From Actinomyces johnsonii (lineage in GTDB: Bacteria > Actinomycetota > Actinomycetes > Actinomycetales > Actinomycetaceae), in NCBI RefSeq assembly GCF_006546835.1, contig NZ_VICB01000005.1, positions 248,001 to 312,000 of the forward strand: 64,000 bases of DNA, read 5' to 3'. Each line of letters begins with the position of its first letter. Within the stretch, counting starts at the first letter, position 1. Below, in pieces: positions 54,392 to 62,961 of the stretch. The notes under the pieces were generated by a model. That model was not told the origin of the DNA. It did no database searches and was given only the letters and a program-made list of their open reading frames with translations. The position numbers and the translations under genes are program-made.

Positions 54392-55744
54392 TCAGGCAAG
54401 CCCGGCTCGACGGCGCAGCTCGCTGTCCTTCTGCCGTATCCAGCGCCCGCCGATCACAACGGTTGCGAGTGCCGCAGCGATGACGGTCAGTGCAAGGACC
54501 GAGTTCAATATCAGAGTGTGGGTTCGAGTCTCCGCCGAAGAGACGCTGGTCATGAACATTGTCTGAGTCAGTATTGTGGAGGAAATTATTGCGAGGACTG
54601 CAACGAGCATTTCGACTAAGAAAACGATCGCTGCAAGGTTCCAGTAGTGCTCGCGCCGACGCGCATCGCACCACGCGGGCAGGGAGGGGGCATCAACATC
54701 CTCCCAGCTGATCTCTCGCGGCTCTTCCTCCCCAGGCATCGTGCTGGGATAAGAGATGATGAGACGGTCGCACCGCTTGGAGGAAAGGGAGATGATGGCA
54801 CCGAAAATGCTGACGCCGAAGATTAGAGGGGTGAGCGTGAACTGCCCAGAGGAAAGGAATAACGTGAAGATCAAGATGCCGACGATCAAGAATACCGAAG
54901 CGAAGACGGTCAATCCGGCGAGGGTCCGACGGCTCTGCCTCACGCGCCTGGCGACGTCGTAGGCATCCGGCCACGGAGGCCCCATGCGTCCATCGCGGGT
55001 GACTCCTCGCGCGCTGGAGGCTCCGTTCGGGTGGGTGATGAGATCCCGGCGCAGTCCCGCCTCGATATCCAAGGGGCGTGATGAGCCGGGCTCCTGCCCG
55101 GCCAGTTGGGTGAGGGCCTGACGTAACAGCCCCCACTGCTCCTCGGCCACGAACTTCGGTGTGCGTAGCACCCATGCGGCACGAACGCTGACGACAAATA
55201 TTGCTAATAGTATGGCGATGATAATCGCAGGGATGATAAGAAGAACTATGTTCAGGTGATCAAACGAGGTGCTTGATGCTGTGCGTGAGGTGATTTCAAA
55301 TAACCCAGGGATAAGGAGAAAATACAGTCCGAATCCTGCCAGTCCTAATGTGGCGATGGCTTGCAAGAGTCGCATCACTGCGTCCACGCTGATCTGCGTG
55401 GACAGGGATGCGGTGCCCGGCTCATAAGTGTTGATGGTGCTTTTGACGGTTTGACGAACTTGCTGCTCACTCACTGCATTTGCTGGAACGGTCAGGCGTT
55501 CTTTGACGAGGGTGAGCGTTGTCGGCGATCCCAGACCGGACTCATAGGTCGGAGTGTGATGCTCCACGTGGGTGCCATCAGTCGAGTCGAGTCTGCTAGT
55601 CGTGTGAATGCTCTCCACCCGGGCCGGGACTCTCTGCTCGATCGTGATGACGTCGCCCCGCCCGCGCACGCGCACCGAGGGCAGCATCCAGCGCGGGATC
55701 GCAGGGCCGTAGCGTCGTCTCGCAGATGCAGGTAGCGTGCTCAC
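54392..55744 (-). CDS. Six-helix membrane protein of unknown function
   Basis: A 450-residue protein starting at the GTG 55744 (SD AGGAGA 8 bases upstream). An Arg-rich soluble part of about 120 residues is followed by six hydrophobic helices (LQAIATLGLAGFGLYFLLIP, LIIPAIIIAILLAIF, LTVFASVFLIVGILIFTLF, LIFGVSIFGAIISL, IVFLVEMLVAVLAIISSTI, LNSVLALTVIAAALATVVI) separated by polar loops, one long (residues about 195-280). The frame is open beyond 55744, but that part is not coding-like. I do not recognise it. Confidence 0.6.
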   Translation of the reverse strand: MSTLPASARRRYGPAIPRWMLPSVRVRGRGDVITIEQRVPARVESIHTTSRLDSTDGTHVEHHTPTYESGLGSPTTLTLVKERLTVPANAVSEQQVRQTVKSTINTYEPGTASLSTQISVDAVMRLLQAIATLGLAGFGLYFLLIPGLFEITSRTASSTSFDHLNIVLLIIPAIIIAILLAIFVVSVRAAWVLRTPKFVAEEQWGLLRQALTQLAGQEPGSSRPLDIEAGLRRDLITHPNGASSARGVTRDGRMGPPWPDAYDVARRVRQSRRTLAGLTVFASVFLIVGILIFTLFLSSGQFTLTPLIFGVSIFGAIISLSSKRCDRLIISYPSTMPGEEEPREISWEDVDAPSLPAWCDARRREHYWNLAAIVFLVEMLVAVLAIISSTILTQTMFMTSVSSAETRTHTLILNSVLALTVIAAALATVVIGGRWIRQKDSELRRRAGLA

Positions 55745-55862
55745 GTGATCTCTTCTCCTAGGGGAGTGTTGCCCTCGAGCATAGGCCCCTGAAATGACCT
55801 GGGAGAGGATTTTGGGGAGCTCATCAAGAGTGAGGAAGGGGGAAGCGCTAGCATCGCCTCTC

Positions 55863-57005
55863 ATGGATCCCTTTGAGATGACCGTGGCCGCCGACGCTGA
55901 TCTGCCTGCTCTCGTCCTGTCGACTCCGACTGGGGAGGACATCAACCGCATCGCGGAGATCTGCCGGGAGACCGACATCCAGGAGTGGACCCTCGTCCCC
56001 CGCGGCTACCAGCGCAGTGACGCGCAGTTCTTCGTCGAGCAGGTCGTGGCCAATGGCTGGAGCGAGGGCCGCGAGCTCACCTGGGGGGTGCGTGAAGTCG
56101 GCGGCGACGACGCATCGTCGACCCTGGTGGGCATGCTCGGTGTGTCTCTGAACGGTCCGGAGGACGCTCGGACTGGAGAGATCGGCTACTGGCTCACTGC
56201 GGCTGCGCAAGGGCGCGGCACTATGACCCGCGCCGTCGCCGCCTTCATCGATACTGCCTTCGACCCGGACGGCCCTCTGAACCTGTCTGCACTGCGGTGG
56301 CGCTGCGCCATCCATGACTCAGACCGCGGCCCGGTGCCCAACTGGGCCTCCTGGAAAGTGGCCTGGTCGCTCGGCTTCCAACGGGAGGGGCGAGTGCGTC
56401 GTCTCCTGCTCAATGATGGAGCGCTCCGTGACGGCTGGATCGCCACCCTGCTGCCCGATGATCCACGTAGGCCGCAAGCCCCCTGGGATGGTCCTGTCGA
56501 CGCCGATGGTGTTGTTCCCCTCGTGGCGCACGACGGCGTCGGAGAGCGTGAGGGGGACGATCCCGAGGCGCTTGTGCGCCGCTTCCACCACATCTACGGA
56601 CTTCCCGTCCAGACCGACGGCGCCAGCCTCGAGCGCGAGAGCCTGAGCATGCGCATGAGTCTCATCGCCGAGGAGTTCGCCGAGCTCGTCGGCGCCGTCT
56701 ACGGGCAAGCGGCCCGCACCGAGGTCGAATCGGGCTACCGCCGCGCCGTGGTCGCCGACGATGGCGCTCGTGACGCCGTCGAGGCCGCCGACGCCCTGGC
56801 TGACCTCATCTACGTCATCTACGGCATGGCCCTGGAGACAGGAATCGACCTGGCGGCCGTGCTCGCCGAGGTGCAGCGCTCCAACATGTCCAAGCTGGGC
56901 GCCGACGGAAAGCCGATCTACCGCGAGGACGGCAAGGTCCTCAAAGGTCCGGGCTACTTCGCGCCGGACGTGGCCGAAGTGCTGCGTCATCGCCGTCTGT
57001 GCTGA
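55863..57005 (+). CDS. GNAT acetyltransferase fused to a MazG-like NTP pyrophosphatase
   Basis: A 380-residue fusion. The first 200 residues are a RimJ/RimL-like GNAT (EICRETDIQEWTLVPRGY, GEIGYWLTAAAQGRGTMTRAV, HDSDRGPVPNWASWKVAWSLGF). From about residue 235 an all-alpha MazG-like domain follows: SLIAEEFAELVGAVYG, AVEAADALADLIYVIYGMAL and the tail EVQRSNMSKLGADGKPIYRE. The EExxE and DxxxD pattern suits Mg-dependent nucleotide hydrolysis. It could sanitise modified nucleotides while acetylating the same or a linked substrate. The longer start at 55794 is rejected as weaker. Its stop is 20 bases before the 57026 palindrome. Confidence 0.8.
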   Translation: MDPFEMTVAADADLPALVLSTPTGEDINRIAEICRETDIQEWTLVPRGYQRSDAQFFVEQVVANGWSEGRELTWGVREVGGDDASSTLVGMLGVSLNGPEDARTGEIGYWLTAAAQGRGTMTRAVAAFIDTAFDPDGPLNLSALRWRCAIHDSDRGPVPNWASWKVAWSLGFQREGRVRRLLLNDGALRDGWIATLLPDDPRRPQAPWDGPVDADGVVPLVAHDGVGEREGDDPEALVRRFHHIYGLPVQTDGASLERESLSMRMSLIAEEFAELVGAVYGQAARTEVESGYRRAVVADDGARDAVEAADALADLIYVIYGMALETGIDLAAVLAEVQRSNMSKLGADGKPIYREDGKVLKGPGYFAPDVAEVLRHRRLC

Positions 57006-57025
57006 GAAGCTGAGAGCAGACCACC

Positions 57026-57073
57026 GTCACAGCCATAACTTTACTACACGTATAGTAAAGTTATGGCTGTGAC
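57026..57073 (+). promoter_or_regulatory. 48-bp near-perfect palindrome covering the efflux start
   Basis: Two 21-base arms (starting GTCACAGCCATAACTTTACT) flank CACGTA; only one mismatched pair interrupts perfect symmetry. The ATG of the MFS gene is at 57063, within the right arm, and the first four codons are in it too. The TetR gene is downstream in the same operon, so this is its probable operator; an RNA hairpin hiding the start codon is another reading. Confidence 0.8.
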
Positions 57074-58574
57074 TCGTACCCCCGGACTTCGCGCCTGGGC
57101 GGCCCTGGCCGTCCTGACTCTTGCCGTCACTCTGCTGGCCATCGACTCCACGGTGCTGGCGCTGGCGATCCCCTCACTGAGCGCGGACCTGAGCCCAACA
57201 GCTAGCCAGGTGCTGTGGATCGGCGACATCTACTCCTTCACCCTGGCCGGTCTCCTGGTCACCATGGGCAATGTCGCCGACCGCATCGGTCGACGGCGTC
57301 TCCTGCTCCTCGGGACCCTCGGCTTCGGCGCGGCCAGCATCATGGCGGCTTTCGCGCCCAGCGCAGGAGCCCTCATCGCCGCACGAGCCCTGCTGGGCGT
57401 CGGCGGCGCCACGATCATGCCCTCCACCCTCTCCTTGATCCGCAACATCTTCCCCGACGCCCGCCACCGCACCACTGCGATCGCGATCTGGTCGGCTGGC
57501 AGCTCCGGCGGCATGGCGCTGGGCCCGCTGGTCGGTGGGATTCTGCTCGAGCACTTCTGGTGGGGCAGCGTCTTCCTCATCAACGTTCCCGTCATGACGG
57601 CCGTCATCGTCACAGGCCTGTGGCTCCTGCCGGAGTCCAAGAACGACCATAGCGCCCCGGTGGACCTGGTCTCCGCAATCCTGTCGGTCCTGGCCTTTGT
57701 GCCGATCACCTACGCCGTCAAGTCCTTCGCCCACGACGGCCTTACCGTCATCGCAGTAGCAGCACTGGTGGGCGGCCTCGTCGGCGGATGGCTGTTCCTC
57801 AGGCGTCAACGCACGCTGGCCACGCCGCTGATCGACGTCGAGCTCTTCAGACGACCCGCATTCACCTGGGCGATTGCGGCCACTGTCCTGGCGATCTTCG
57901 CGCTGTCTGGCCTCCTCTACTACTTCTTCTCCCAGTACCTCCAGCTCGTTCGGGGCTACTCCACGCTCCGAGCGGGACTGACCGAGCTGCCCGCATCGCT
58001 GGCCTCCATCGTCGTTGTCGCAGTCGTGGCCGCGGTGGTGCGCCGACTTGGCAACGGTTGGGCGCTCGGAAGCGGCCTGCTCATGGCCGCGGTGGGACTG
58101 ATTGTGGTTGCTCTGGGGGAGTCCTACGGTGGAATCGTTGTGATCTGCGTCGGCCTGCTCATCATCGGCGCCGGTATCGGCATGGCCTTCACGGTCTCCA
58201 CCGGGGCGGTCCTGGGATCGGTGCCGGCGGATCGGGCCGGAGCGGCCTTCGCCATCTCCGAAACCGGACTCGAGCTGGGCGTCGCCCTGGGGATCGCGGT
58301 GCTCGGTACGATCCAGGACGTCGGCTACCGGTGTCTGCTTGGGCAGGCCCCTTCCGGTCTTCCAGTCCGGGTGGTCGATGCCGCCGAGCAGTCCCTGGCC
58401 ACTCTGTCGGGCGTCATAGACCGGACCGATCCCGGGCAGGCTCGGCTGCTGGCTCAGACCCAGACGGCCTTCACCTACGCCATGCAGGCCACCGCCGTCA
58501 TCGCCGCCGTGATCCTCCTGGTCGCGGGCGTCATGGCCGCGCGTCATGTTCCGGCCACCAGTGATGACGAGTGA
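57063..58574 (+). CDS. MFS multidrug efflux pump, DHA2 (EmrB/QacA) type
   Basis: A 503-residue drug/proton antiporter with about 14 helices. Signatures are IDSTVLALAIPSLSADLSP, DRIGRRRLLLLG, GVGGATIMPSTLSLIRNIF (motif C region) and the SAGSSGGMALGPLVGGILLE segment. The start codon lies in a large palindrome. The TetR regulator starts 10 bases after its stop. Confidence 0.9.
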   Translation: MAVTRTPGLRAWAALAVLTLAVTLLAIDSTVLALAIPSLSADLSPTASQVLWIGDIYSFTLAGLLVTMGNVADRIGRRRLLLLGTLGFGAASIMAAFAPSAGALIAARALLGVGGATIMPSTLSLIRNIFPDARHRTTAIAIWSAGSSGGMALGPLVGGILLEHFWWGSVFLINVPVMTAVIVTGLWLLPESKNDHSAPVDLVSAILSVLAFVPITYAVKSFAHDGLTVIAVAALVGGLVGGWLFLRRQRTLATPLIDVELFRRPAFTWAIAATVLAIFALSGLLYYFFSQYLQLVRGYSTLRAGLTELPASLASIVVVAVVAAVVRRLGNGWALGSGLLMAAVGLIVVALGESYGGIVVICVGLLIIGAGIGMAFTVSTGAVLGSVPADRAGAAFAISETGLELGVALGIAVLGTIQDVGYRCLLGQAPSGLPVRVVDAAEQSLATLSGVIDRTDPGQARLLAQTQTAFTYAMQATAVIAAVILLVAGVMAARHVPATSDDE

Positions 58575-58583
58575 GGAGACCCC

Positions 58584-59150
58584 ATGAGAACCTCGAACCG
58601 GGACCGCATCATCACTGGGGCACTCGAGCTCGCACACCGTGACGGGTTCGACACGCTCACCTTCGACGCCCTGGCCGAGCACGTCGGATTGACTCGTGGC
58701 GGCATCATCTACCATTTCCGCACCAAGGCCGAACTCCTGGAGGGAATTGCGAGCGCCTTCCAGGAGCGATGGCGGGCCGAGGCACTGGAGGCACTGGGCA
58801 AGCCGCTGGACGAGGCGAGCCGCGCCGAACGCATCGAGGCCTTGACGCGCTCCGTCGTTGACGGCGAGATCCTTCCCGGAGAGGTCAGCTTCATGCTCTC
58901 GGCCACGCCGGAGGCGGAGATGCTCAAGGACGCCTGGAACGCGCTGCGCCGTGAGTGGGTGGGGGAGATTTCCGAGCTGACCTCGATGCAACGCGTGGCG
59001 CTGCTGGCGGTGGACGGCTGGTGGGCCAACCGCGCCGTTGATAGAGACAACCATGACCCCGACGATCCCGCCGTCGCCGACCTCATTGTGTCTCTCGCGG
59101 CCGGAAACATGACTGGCCAGGCCCTCGGCAAGCCTTCCGACAAGGACTAA
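58584..59150 (+). CDS. TetR-family regulator of the efflux pump
   Basis: A 188-residue TetR protein. The helix-turn-helix region is ALELAHRDGFDTLTFDALAE with VGLTRGGIIYHFRTKAELLEG, where RGGIIYHF is the recognition helix. The C-terminal domain has about six helices. It is the second gene of the operon; the palindrome at 57026 is its expected target, so it would limit its own expression too. Confidence 0.88.
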   Translation: MRTSNRDRIITGALELAHRDGFDTLTFDALAEHVGLTRGGIIYHFRTKAELLEGIASAFQERWRAEALEALGKPLDEASRAERIEALTRSVVDGEILPGEVSFMLSATPEAEMLKDAWNALRREWVGEISELTSMQRVALLAVDGWWANRAVDRDNHDPDDPAVADLIVSLAAGNMTGQALGKPSDKD

Positions 59151-59211
59151 TGGCCCACAAACCCCTGCCTGTTGTGCTTGAGATGCCCCTGGCTCGTGGC
59201 ACGATGGGCCC

Positions 59212-61263
59212 ATGAGCGAGACCACCGACGGCACCGACCTCCCGGAGTCGAACGTCTTCGCCAAGCCCTGGGGGCTCGATCTGGGCCTGCCCGGCTTCAC
59301 AGCTGTGGACCACGCCGACATCGAACCGGCCATCCGGGCCGGGATGGCCGTCGAGCGTCGGGAATGGGAGATGATCGCCACCAACGAGGCCGCCCCTACG
59401 GTCGCCAACACCGTCGATGCCCTCGAGCGATCCGGGGAACTGCTGGAGCGGGCGCTGACGGTGTTGGACGCCCTGACCTCCGCCACCGACTGCCCGGACC
59501 TCGATGAGCTCGAGGAGGCGCTCGCTCCCGAGCTGGCGGCGCACTCCGACGCCTACCACCTCGACTCGCGTCTCTATCGGCGTTTCAAGACCCTTGACGA
59601 CCTCGTCGCGGCCGCACCCGACGGCGAGGACGCACGTGACACCGACAACGCCGTCATCGACGCCGAGACCGCCCGTCTCATCCGTCTGACCGTCGAGGAG
59701 TTCGAGCGCAACGGCGTCGGCCTGGACGAGTCCGACACAGATGCCCTCAAGGCGATCAACGCTCGCGTCAACGCGCTCAAGATGCGTTTCTCCGTCATGG
59801 CCACCGAGGCCATGCATGCCGCTGAGGTCGCCAACGTCACGGTCCCGCCCTCCCTGGCCACCACCCGCCCCCACAGCGCCAGACGCGCCCTTCTGGAAAG
59901 GTCCATGAGTCGAGGGCTGGGTAAGCAGGACGACGCCGGCGACACCCGGGGCGTCGTCCTGGAGCTCGCGGCGCTGCGTGCCGAACGGGCCGCCCTCCTG
60001 GGCTACCCGCACCACGCCGCCCTTGTGGCCGCGGAGTCGGCCGCACGAACCACTGAGGCCGTGTCCGAGATGCTGGCTCGCCTCACCCCGCCCGCCATGG
60101 CCAATGCCCGACGCGACGCTCAGGTCTACGCCGCCCGCATGGACAGTGACCCCCAGACCCAGGCGGGGGAGACCTTCGGCCCCGCCGACTGGCCCCTCTA
60201 CGAAACCGCAGAGCGCAAGGACCGCTTCGGTGTCGACGACGAAATCCTGGCCCCCTACTTGGAGCTGTGGAGTGTCGTCACCAAGGGTGTCTTCTACGCC
60301 GCCAACCGTCTCTATGGCATCACCTTCCACGAGCGCGAGGACCTGGCCGAGCACATGTACGCCCCGGGCGTACGGGTCTGGGAGGTGCGCGACGGTGAGG
60401 AATCGGAGGCGCCGGTTCTAGGGCTCTTCGTCGGTGACTACTACGCCCGAGCCGGTAAGTCCGGAGGCGCCTGGATGGACAGCCTCGTCACCGGCTCGGC
60501 GCTCGCCGGCCGCAGGCCAGTGGTCATCAACTGTTGCAATATCGAGCAGCCCACCTCCGGCCCGGCCCTGCTGACCTGGGACGAGGTCATCACCTGTTTC
60601 CACGAGTTCGGACATGCCCTGCACGCCCTGCTCTCCGAGGCCCGCTACCCCTCAGCCTTCGGGACCGCCGTGCCTCGGGACGTCGTCGAGTTCCCCAGCC
60701 AGCTCAACGAGAAATGGGCCCTTCACCCTGAGGTGCTGTCCAGCTACGCACGCCATGTGGACACCGGCGAGCCCCTGCCGGCCGAGCTGGCCGAGCAGCT
60801 GCGCGGCCAAGGCACCTTCGGGCAGGGTTACGCCACCACGGAGTACCTGGGAGCAGCCCTGCTCGACCAGGCCTGGCACACACTGGCCCCCACCGATGTG
60901 CCACATGATGTTGCCGAGGTCGAGGGGTTCGAGCACCACGCCCTGGCCGAGGCCGGGATCAACGACACGCTCGTGCCCCCGCGTTACCGCACCACCTACT
61001 TCTCCCACATTTTCGCCGGCGGCTACAGCGCGGCCTACTACGCCTACATCTGGAGCGAAGTCATGGACGCCGACGCCATCGAGTGGTTCACCACCGATGG
61101 TGCGATCAACGGCGACCTCGGCCTGAACCGCCAGGCCGGGGAGTCCTTCCGCCGTGAGTTCCTCGCCCGTGGCGACTCCCGAGACCCGCTGGTCTCCTAC
61201 CGCGCCTTCACCGGGCGCGAACCCAGCATCCTGCCCCTTCTCAAACGCCGCGGACTCACCTGA
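59212..61263 (+). CDS. M3-family oligopeptidase/peptidyl-dipeptidase
   Basis: A 683-residue zinc metallopeptidase of the thimet/Dcp kind. The zinc-binding HEFGH is at residues 464-468 and the third ligand Glu is in VEFPSQLNEKW (about residue 493). It has no signal peptide, so it degrades peptides in the cytosol. Late blocks such as AEAGINDTLVPPRYRTTYFS are typical. The 46 bases to the next gene suggest an operon. Confidence 0.92.
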   Translation: MSETTDGTDLPESNVFAKPWGLDLGLPGFTAVDHADIEPAIRAGMAVERREWEMIATNEAAPTVANTVDALERSGELLERALTVLDALTSATDCPDLDELEEALAPELAAHSDAYHLDSRLYRRFKTLDDLVAAAPDGEDARDTDNAVIDAETARLIRLTVEEFERNGVGLDESDTDALKAINARVNALKMRFSVMATEAMHAAEVANVTVPPSLATTRPHSARRALLERSMSRGLGKQDDAGDTRGVVLELAALRAERAALLGYPHHAALVAAESAARTTEAVSEMLARLTPPAMANARRDAQVYAARMDSDPQTQAGETFGPADWPLYETAERKDRFGVDDEILAPYLELWSVVTKGVFYAANRLYGITFHEREDLAEHMYAPGVRVWEVRDGEESEAPVLGLFVGDYYARAGKSGGAWMDSLVTGSALAGRRPVVINCCNIEQPTSGPALLTWDEVITCFHEFGHALHALLSEARYPSAFGTAVPRDVVEFPSQLNEKWALHPEVLSSYARHVDTGEPLPAELAEQLRGQGTFGQGYATTEYLGAALLDQAWHTLAPTDVPHDVAEVEGFEHHALAEAGINDTLVPPRYRTTYFSHIFAGGYSAAYYAYIWSEVMDADAIEWFTTDGAINGDLGLNRQAGESFRREFLARGDSRDPLVSYRAFTGREPSILPLLKRRGLT

Positions 61264-61309
61264 CGGGCGCGGTCCGCCTCCTCACTCTCATCACCGGAAG
61301 GAACACAAT

Positions 61310-62410
61310 ATGGCTCGCGTCACCATCGTCGGCGGTGGATACGGCGGTATCACCGCCGCCAAGGCCCTCGACGACGTCGCCGAGGTCACCCTCGTGGAGC
61401 AGAAGGACACCTTCGTCAGCCATGCCGCAGCGCTGCGGGCGGCGGTCGACCGGGACTGGGCGGAGAAGATTTTCCTGCCCTACGACCGGCTCCTGGCCAA
61501 CGGGCGCGTCGTCCACGGAACAGCTCTGGCCGTGCGCGGAACCACCGTCGAGGTCTCCGGGCACGGGCCGATCGAGGCCGACTATCTGGTACTGGCCACC
61601 GGGACCGCCTATCCCTTCCCGGCCAAGCACATGGAGTCCTCATCCATCATCGCCAAGGCCCGCATCGAACGGGTTCACGCCAACCTCGAGCAGTCCTCGC
61701 GGGTGCTCATCGTGGGGGCCGGGGCAGTCGGCATCGAGCTGGCCGGGGAGATCACCTCGGCGTTCCCGGGCATCAAGGTGACGATGCTGGAGGCCGCCGA
61801 GAGGATCCTGCCCGCCGGCGACTACAAGCCTGAGATCCGCGAGGCCATCTCCGACCAACTGGTCCAGCGCGGGGTGGAGATCGTCACCGGCGATTCCCTC
61901 GGCTTCCTGCCCCCGATCGACGTCGGTGTGCTCTCGCCCTTCCGAGTCACCACCCAGGGCGGACGCCTTCTGGAGGCGGACATGTGGTTCCGCGCCTACG
62001 GCTCGGCGGCCGCCACCGGATTCCTCAGTGAGGACTATGACGAGGTCCGGCACTACGACGGAACGATACGCGTCGACGAGTACCTGCGCGTGATGGACCA
62101 CCCCGGGGTCTGGGCAATCGGCGATATCACCGACGTGCGCGAGTCCAAGCGAGCCGACGCCGCTCGGGCGCATGCCCGAGTCGTCGCCAGTAATATCGTT
62201 GACCTCATCGCGGGTCGGGAGCCCAGCACGACCTACACGCCCGGAACTGAGCGGATCATCCTGCCCCTCGGCCCCCACGGCGGCGCCTCCCAGATTCTGC
62301 GTGACGGCGTGCGCATCGTCGTCGGGCCCGAGGAGACTAGCAGGATCAAGGGGGAGGATCTCTTCCTGGGCTTCATTCGCCAGGAGCTGGGAGTCGACCG
62401 GGACTCATGA
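61310..62410 (+). CDS. NDH-2-like NAD(P)/FAD oxidoreductase
   Basis: A 366-residue flavoprotein. The FAD-binding VTIVGGGYGGITAAKAL opens it, a second dinucleotide site is VLIVGAGAVGIELAGEIT, and the FAD-closing motif is VWAIGDITDVRESK. It looks like AIF/FSP1-type or NDH-2-like NADH:quinone reductases. The ATG at 61310 follows GGAAGGA; the longer frame overlapping the peptidase gene is rejected. No membrane anchor is seen. Confidence 0.85.
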   Translation: MARVTIVGGGYGGITAAKALDDVAEVTLVEQKDTFVSHAAALRAAVDRDWAEKIFLPYDRLLANGRVVHGTALAVRGTTVEVSGHGPIEADYLVLATGTAYPFPAKHMESSSIIAKARIERVHANLEQSSRVLIVGAGAVGIELAGEITSAFPGIKVTMLEAAERILPAGDYKPEIREAISDQLVQRGVEIVTGDSLGFLPPIDVGVLSPFRVTTQGGRLLEADMWFRAYGSAAATGFLSEDYDEVRHYDGTIRVDEYLRVMDHPGVWAIGDITDVRESKRADAARAHARVVASNIVDLIAGREPSTTYTPGTERIILPLGPHGGASQILRDGVRIVVGPEETSRIKGEDLFLGFIRQELGVDRDS

Positions 62411-62484
62411 CGGCGGTGCGACGCGAGCCGCCATGATGGCTCGCTTGTGCACCGGGCGGGGAGAGAGCCGGTAGTGTGTCCCAC

Positions 62485-62805
62485 ATGACGAACGACCCGC
62501 GGTCCGCGCTCAACCGACTCATCGCCGCCTTCGAGGCGCACCTGGATGCTGCCGCGACCGGCGACGAGCTCTCCCCGGCCGTGGTCGCGGCCGAGAACGC
62601 CCTCCAGGACGCCTTCTTCACCTACGACGACTCGTTGTTCACCGCTTACGGCATCGAGCTTCCCTTCGAGGCCTTCGACTCCGACGGTGATGATGATGAC
62701 GATGATGACGAGGACTATGACGACGACGGCGAGTACGACGACGATGATGACGATGATGACGAGGACTATGACGACGACGGCGAGTACGACGATGACGACG
62801 ACTGA
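62485..62805 (+). CDS. Asp-rich acidic protein
   Basis: A 106-residue protein: a helical first half (PRSALNRLIAAFEAHLDA and ALQDAFFTYDDSLFTAYGIE) and an almost wholly acidic second half with two copies of a DEDYDDDGEY-type unit. Actinobacteria have similar small proteins, but the function is not known to me; charge suggests binding of cations or basic proteins. A GTG at 62476 would add MSH. The repeat is coding for Asp-rich text only, so its length may vary. Confidence 0.68.
   Translation: MTNDPRSALNRLIAAFEAHLDAAATGDELSPAVVAAENALQDAFFTYDDSLFTAYGIELPFEAFDSDGDDDDDDDEDYDDDGEYDDDDDDDDEDYDDDGEYDDDDD
62689..62804. repeat. GAT/GAC-rich tandem repeat
   Basis: Two 48-51-base units, each holding a run of GAT/GAC codons followed by GAGGACTATGACGACGACGG and GAGTAC, encode the acidic tail of the preceding protein. 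Confidence 0.8.
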
Positions 62806-62834
62806 CTGAGGTTTCTCGGCAGCCCATCGTTCAG

Positions 62835-62869
62835 TAGTGGGGCCCGCGCCAGGTGCGCGGGCCCCACTA
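62835..62869. terminator. Strong hairpin terminator
   Basis: A 15-bp stem TAGTGGGGCCCGCGC with loop CAGGT, followed by TTCTC, downstream of the acidic-protein gene and before the convergent aldo/keto reductase. Confidence 0.88.
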
Positions 62870-62961
62870 TTCTCTGTGAGGTCCTCGGCATGGACGCGCC
62901 CACGAGGTCGGCGGGCAATGGATCTCGCCCTCGTGAGGGGCTGAGTGCTGGCCGGGGTGGC

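Noticed and set aside
55794..55862. Longer start of the GNAT-MazG protein
   Set aside because: No ribosome site and unlike the family; MDPFEMTV at 55863 is a better start, though not certain.
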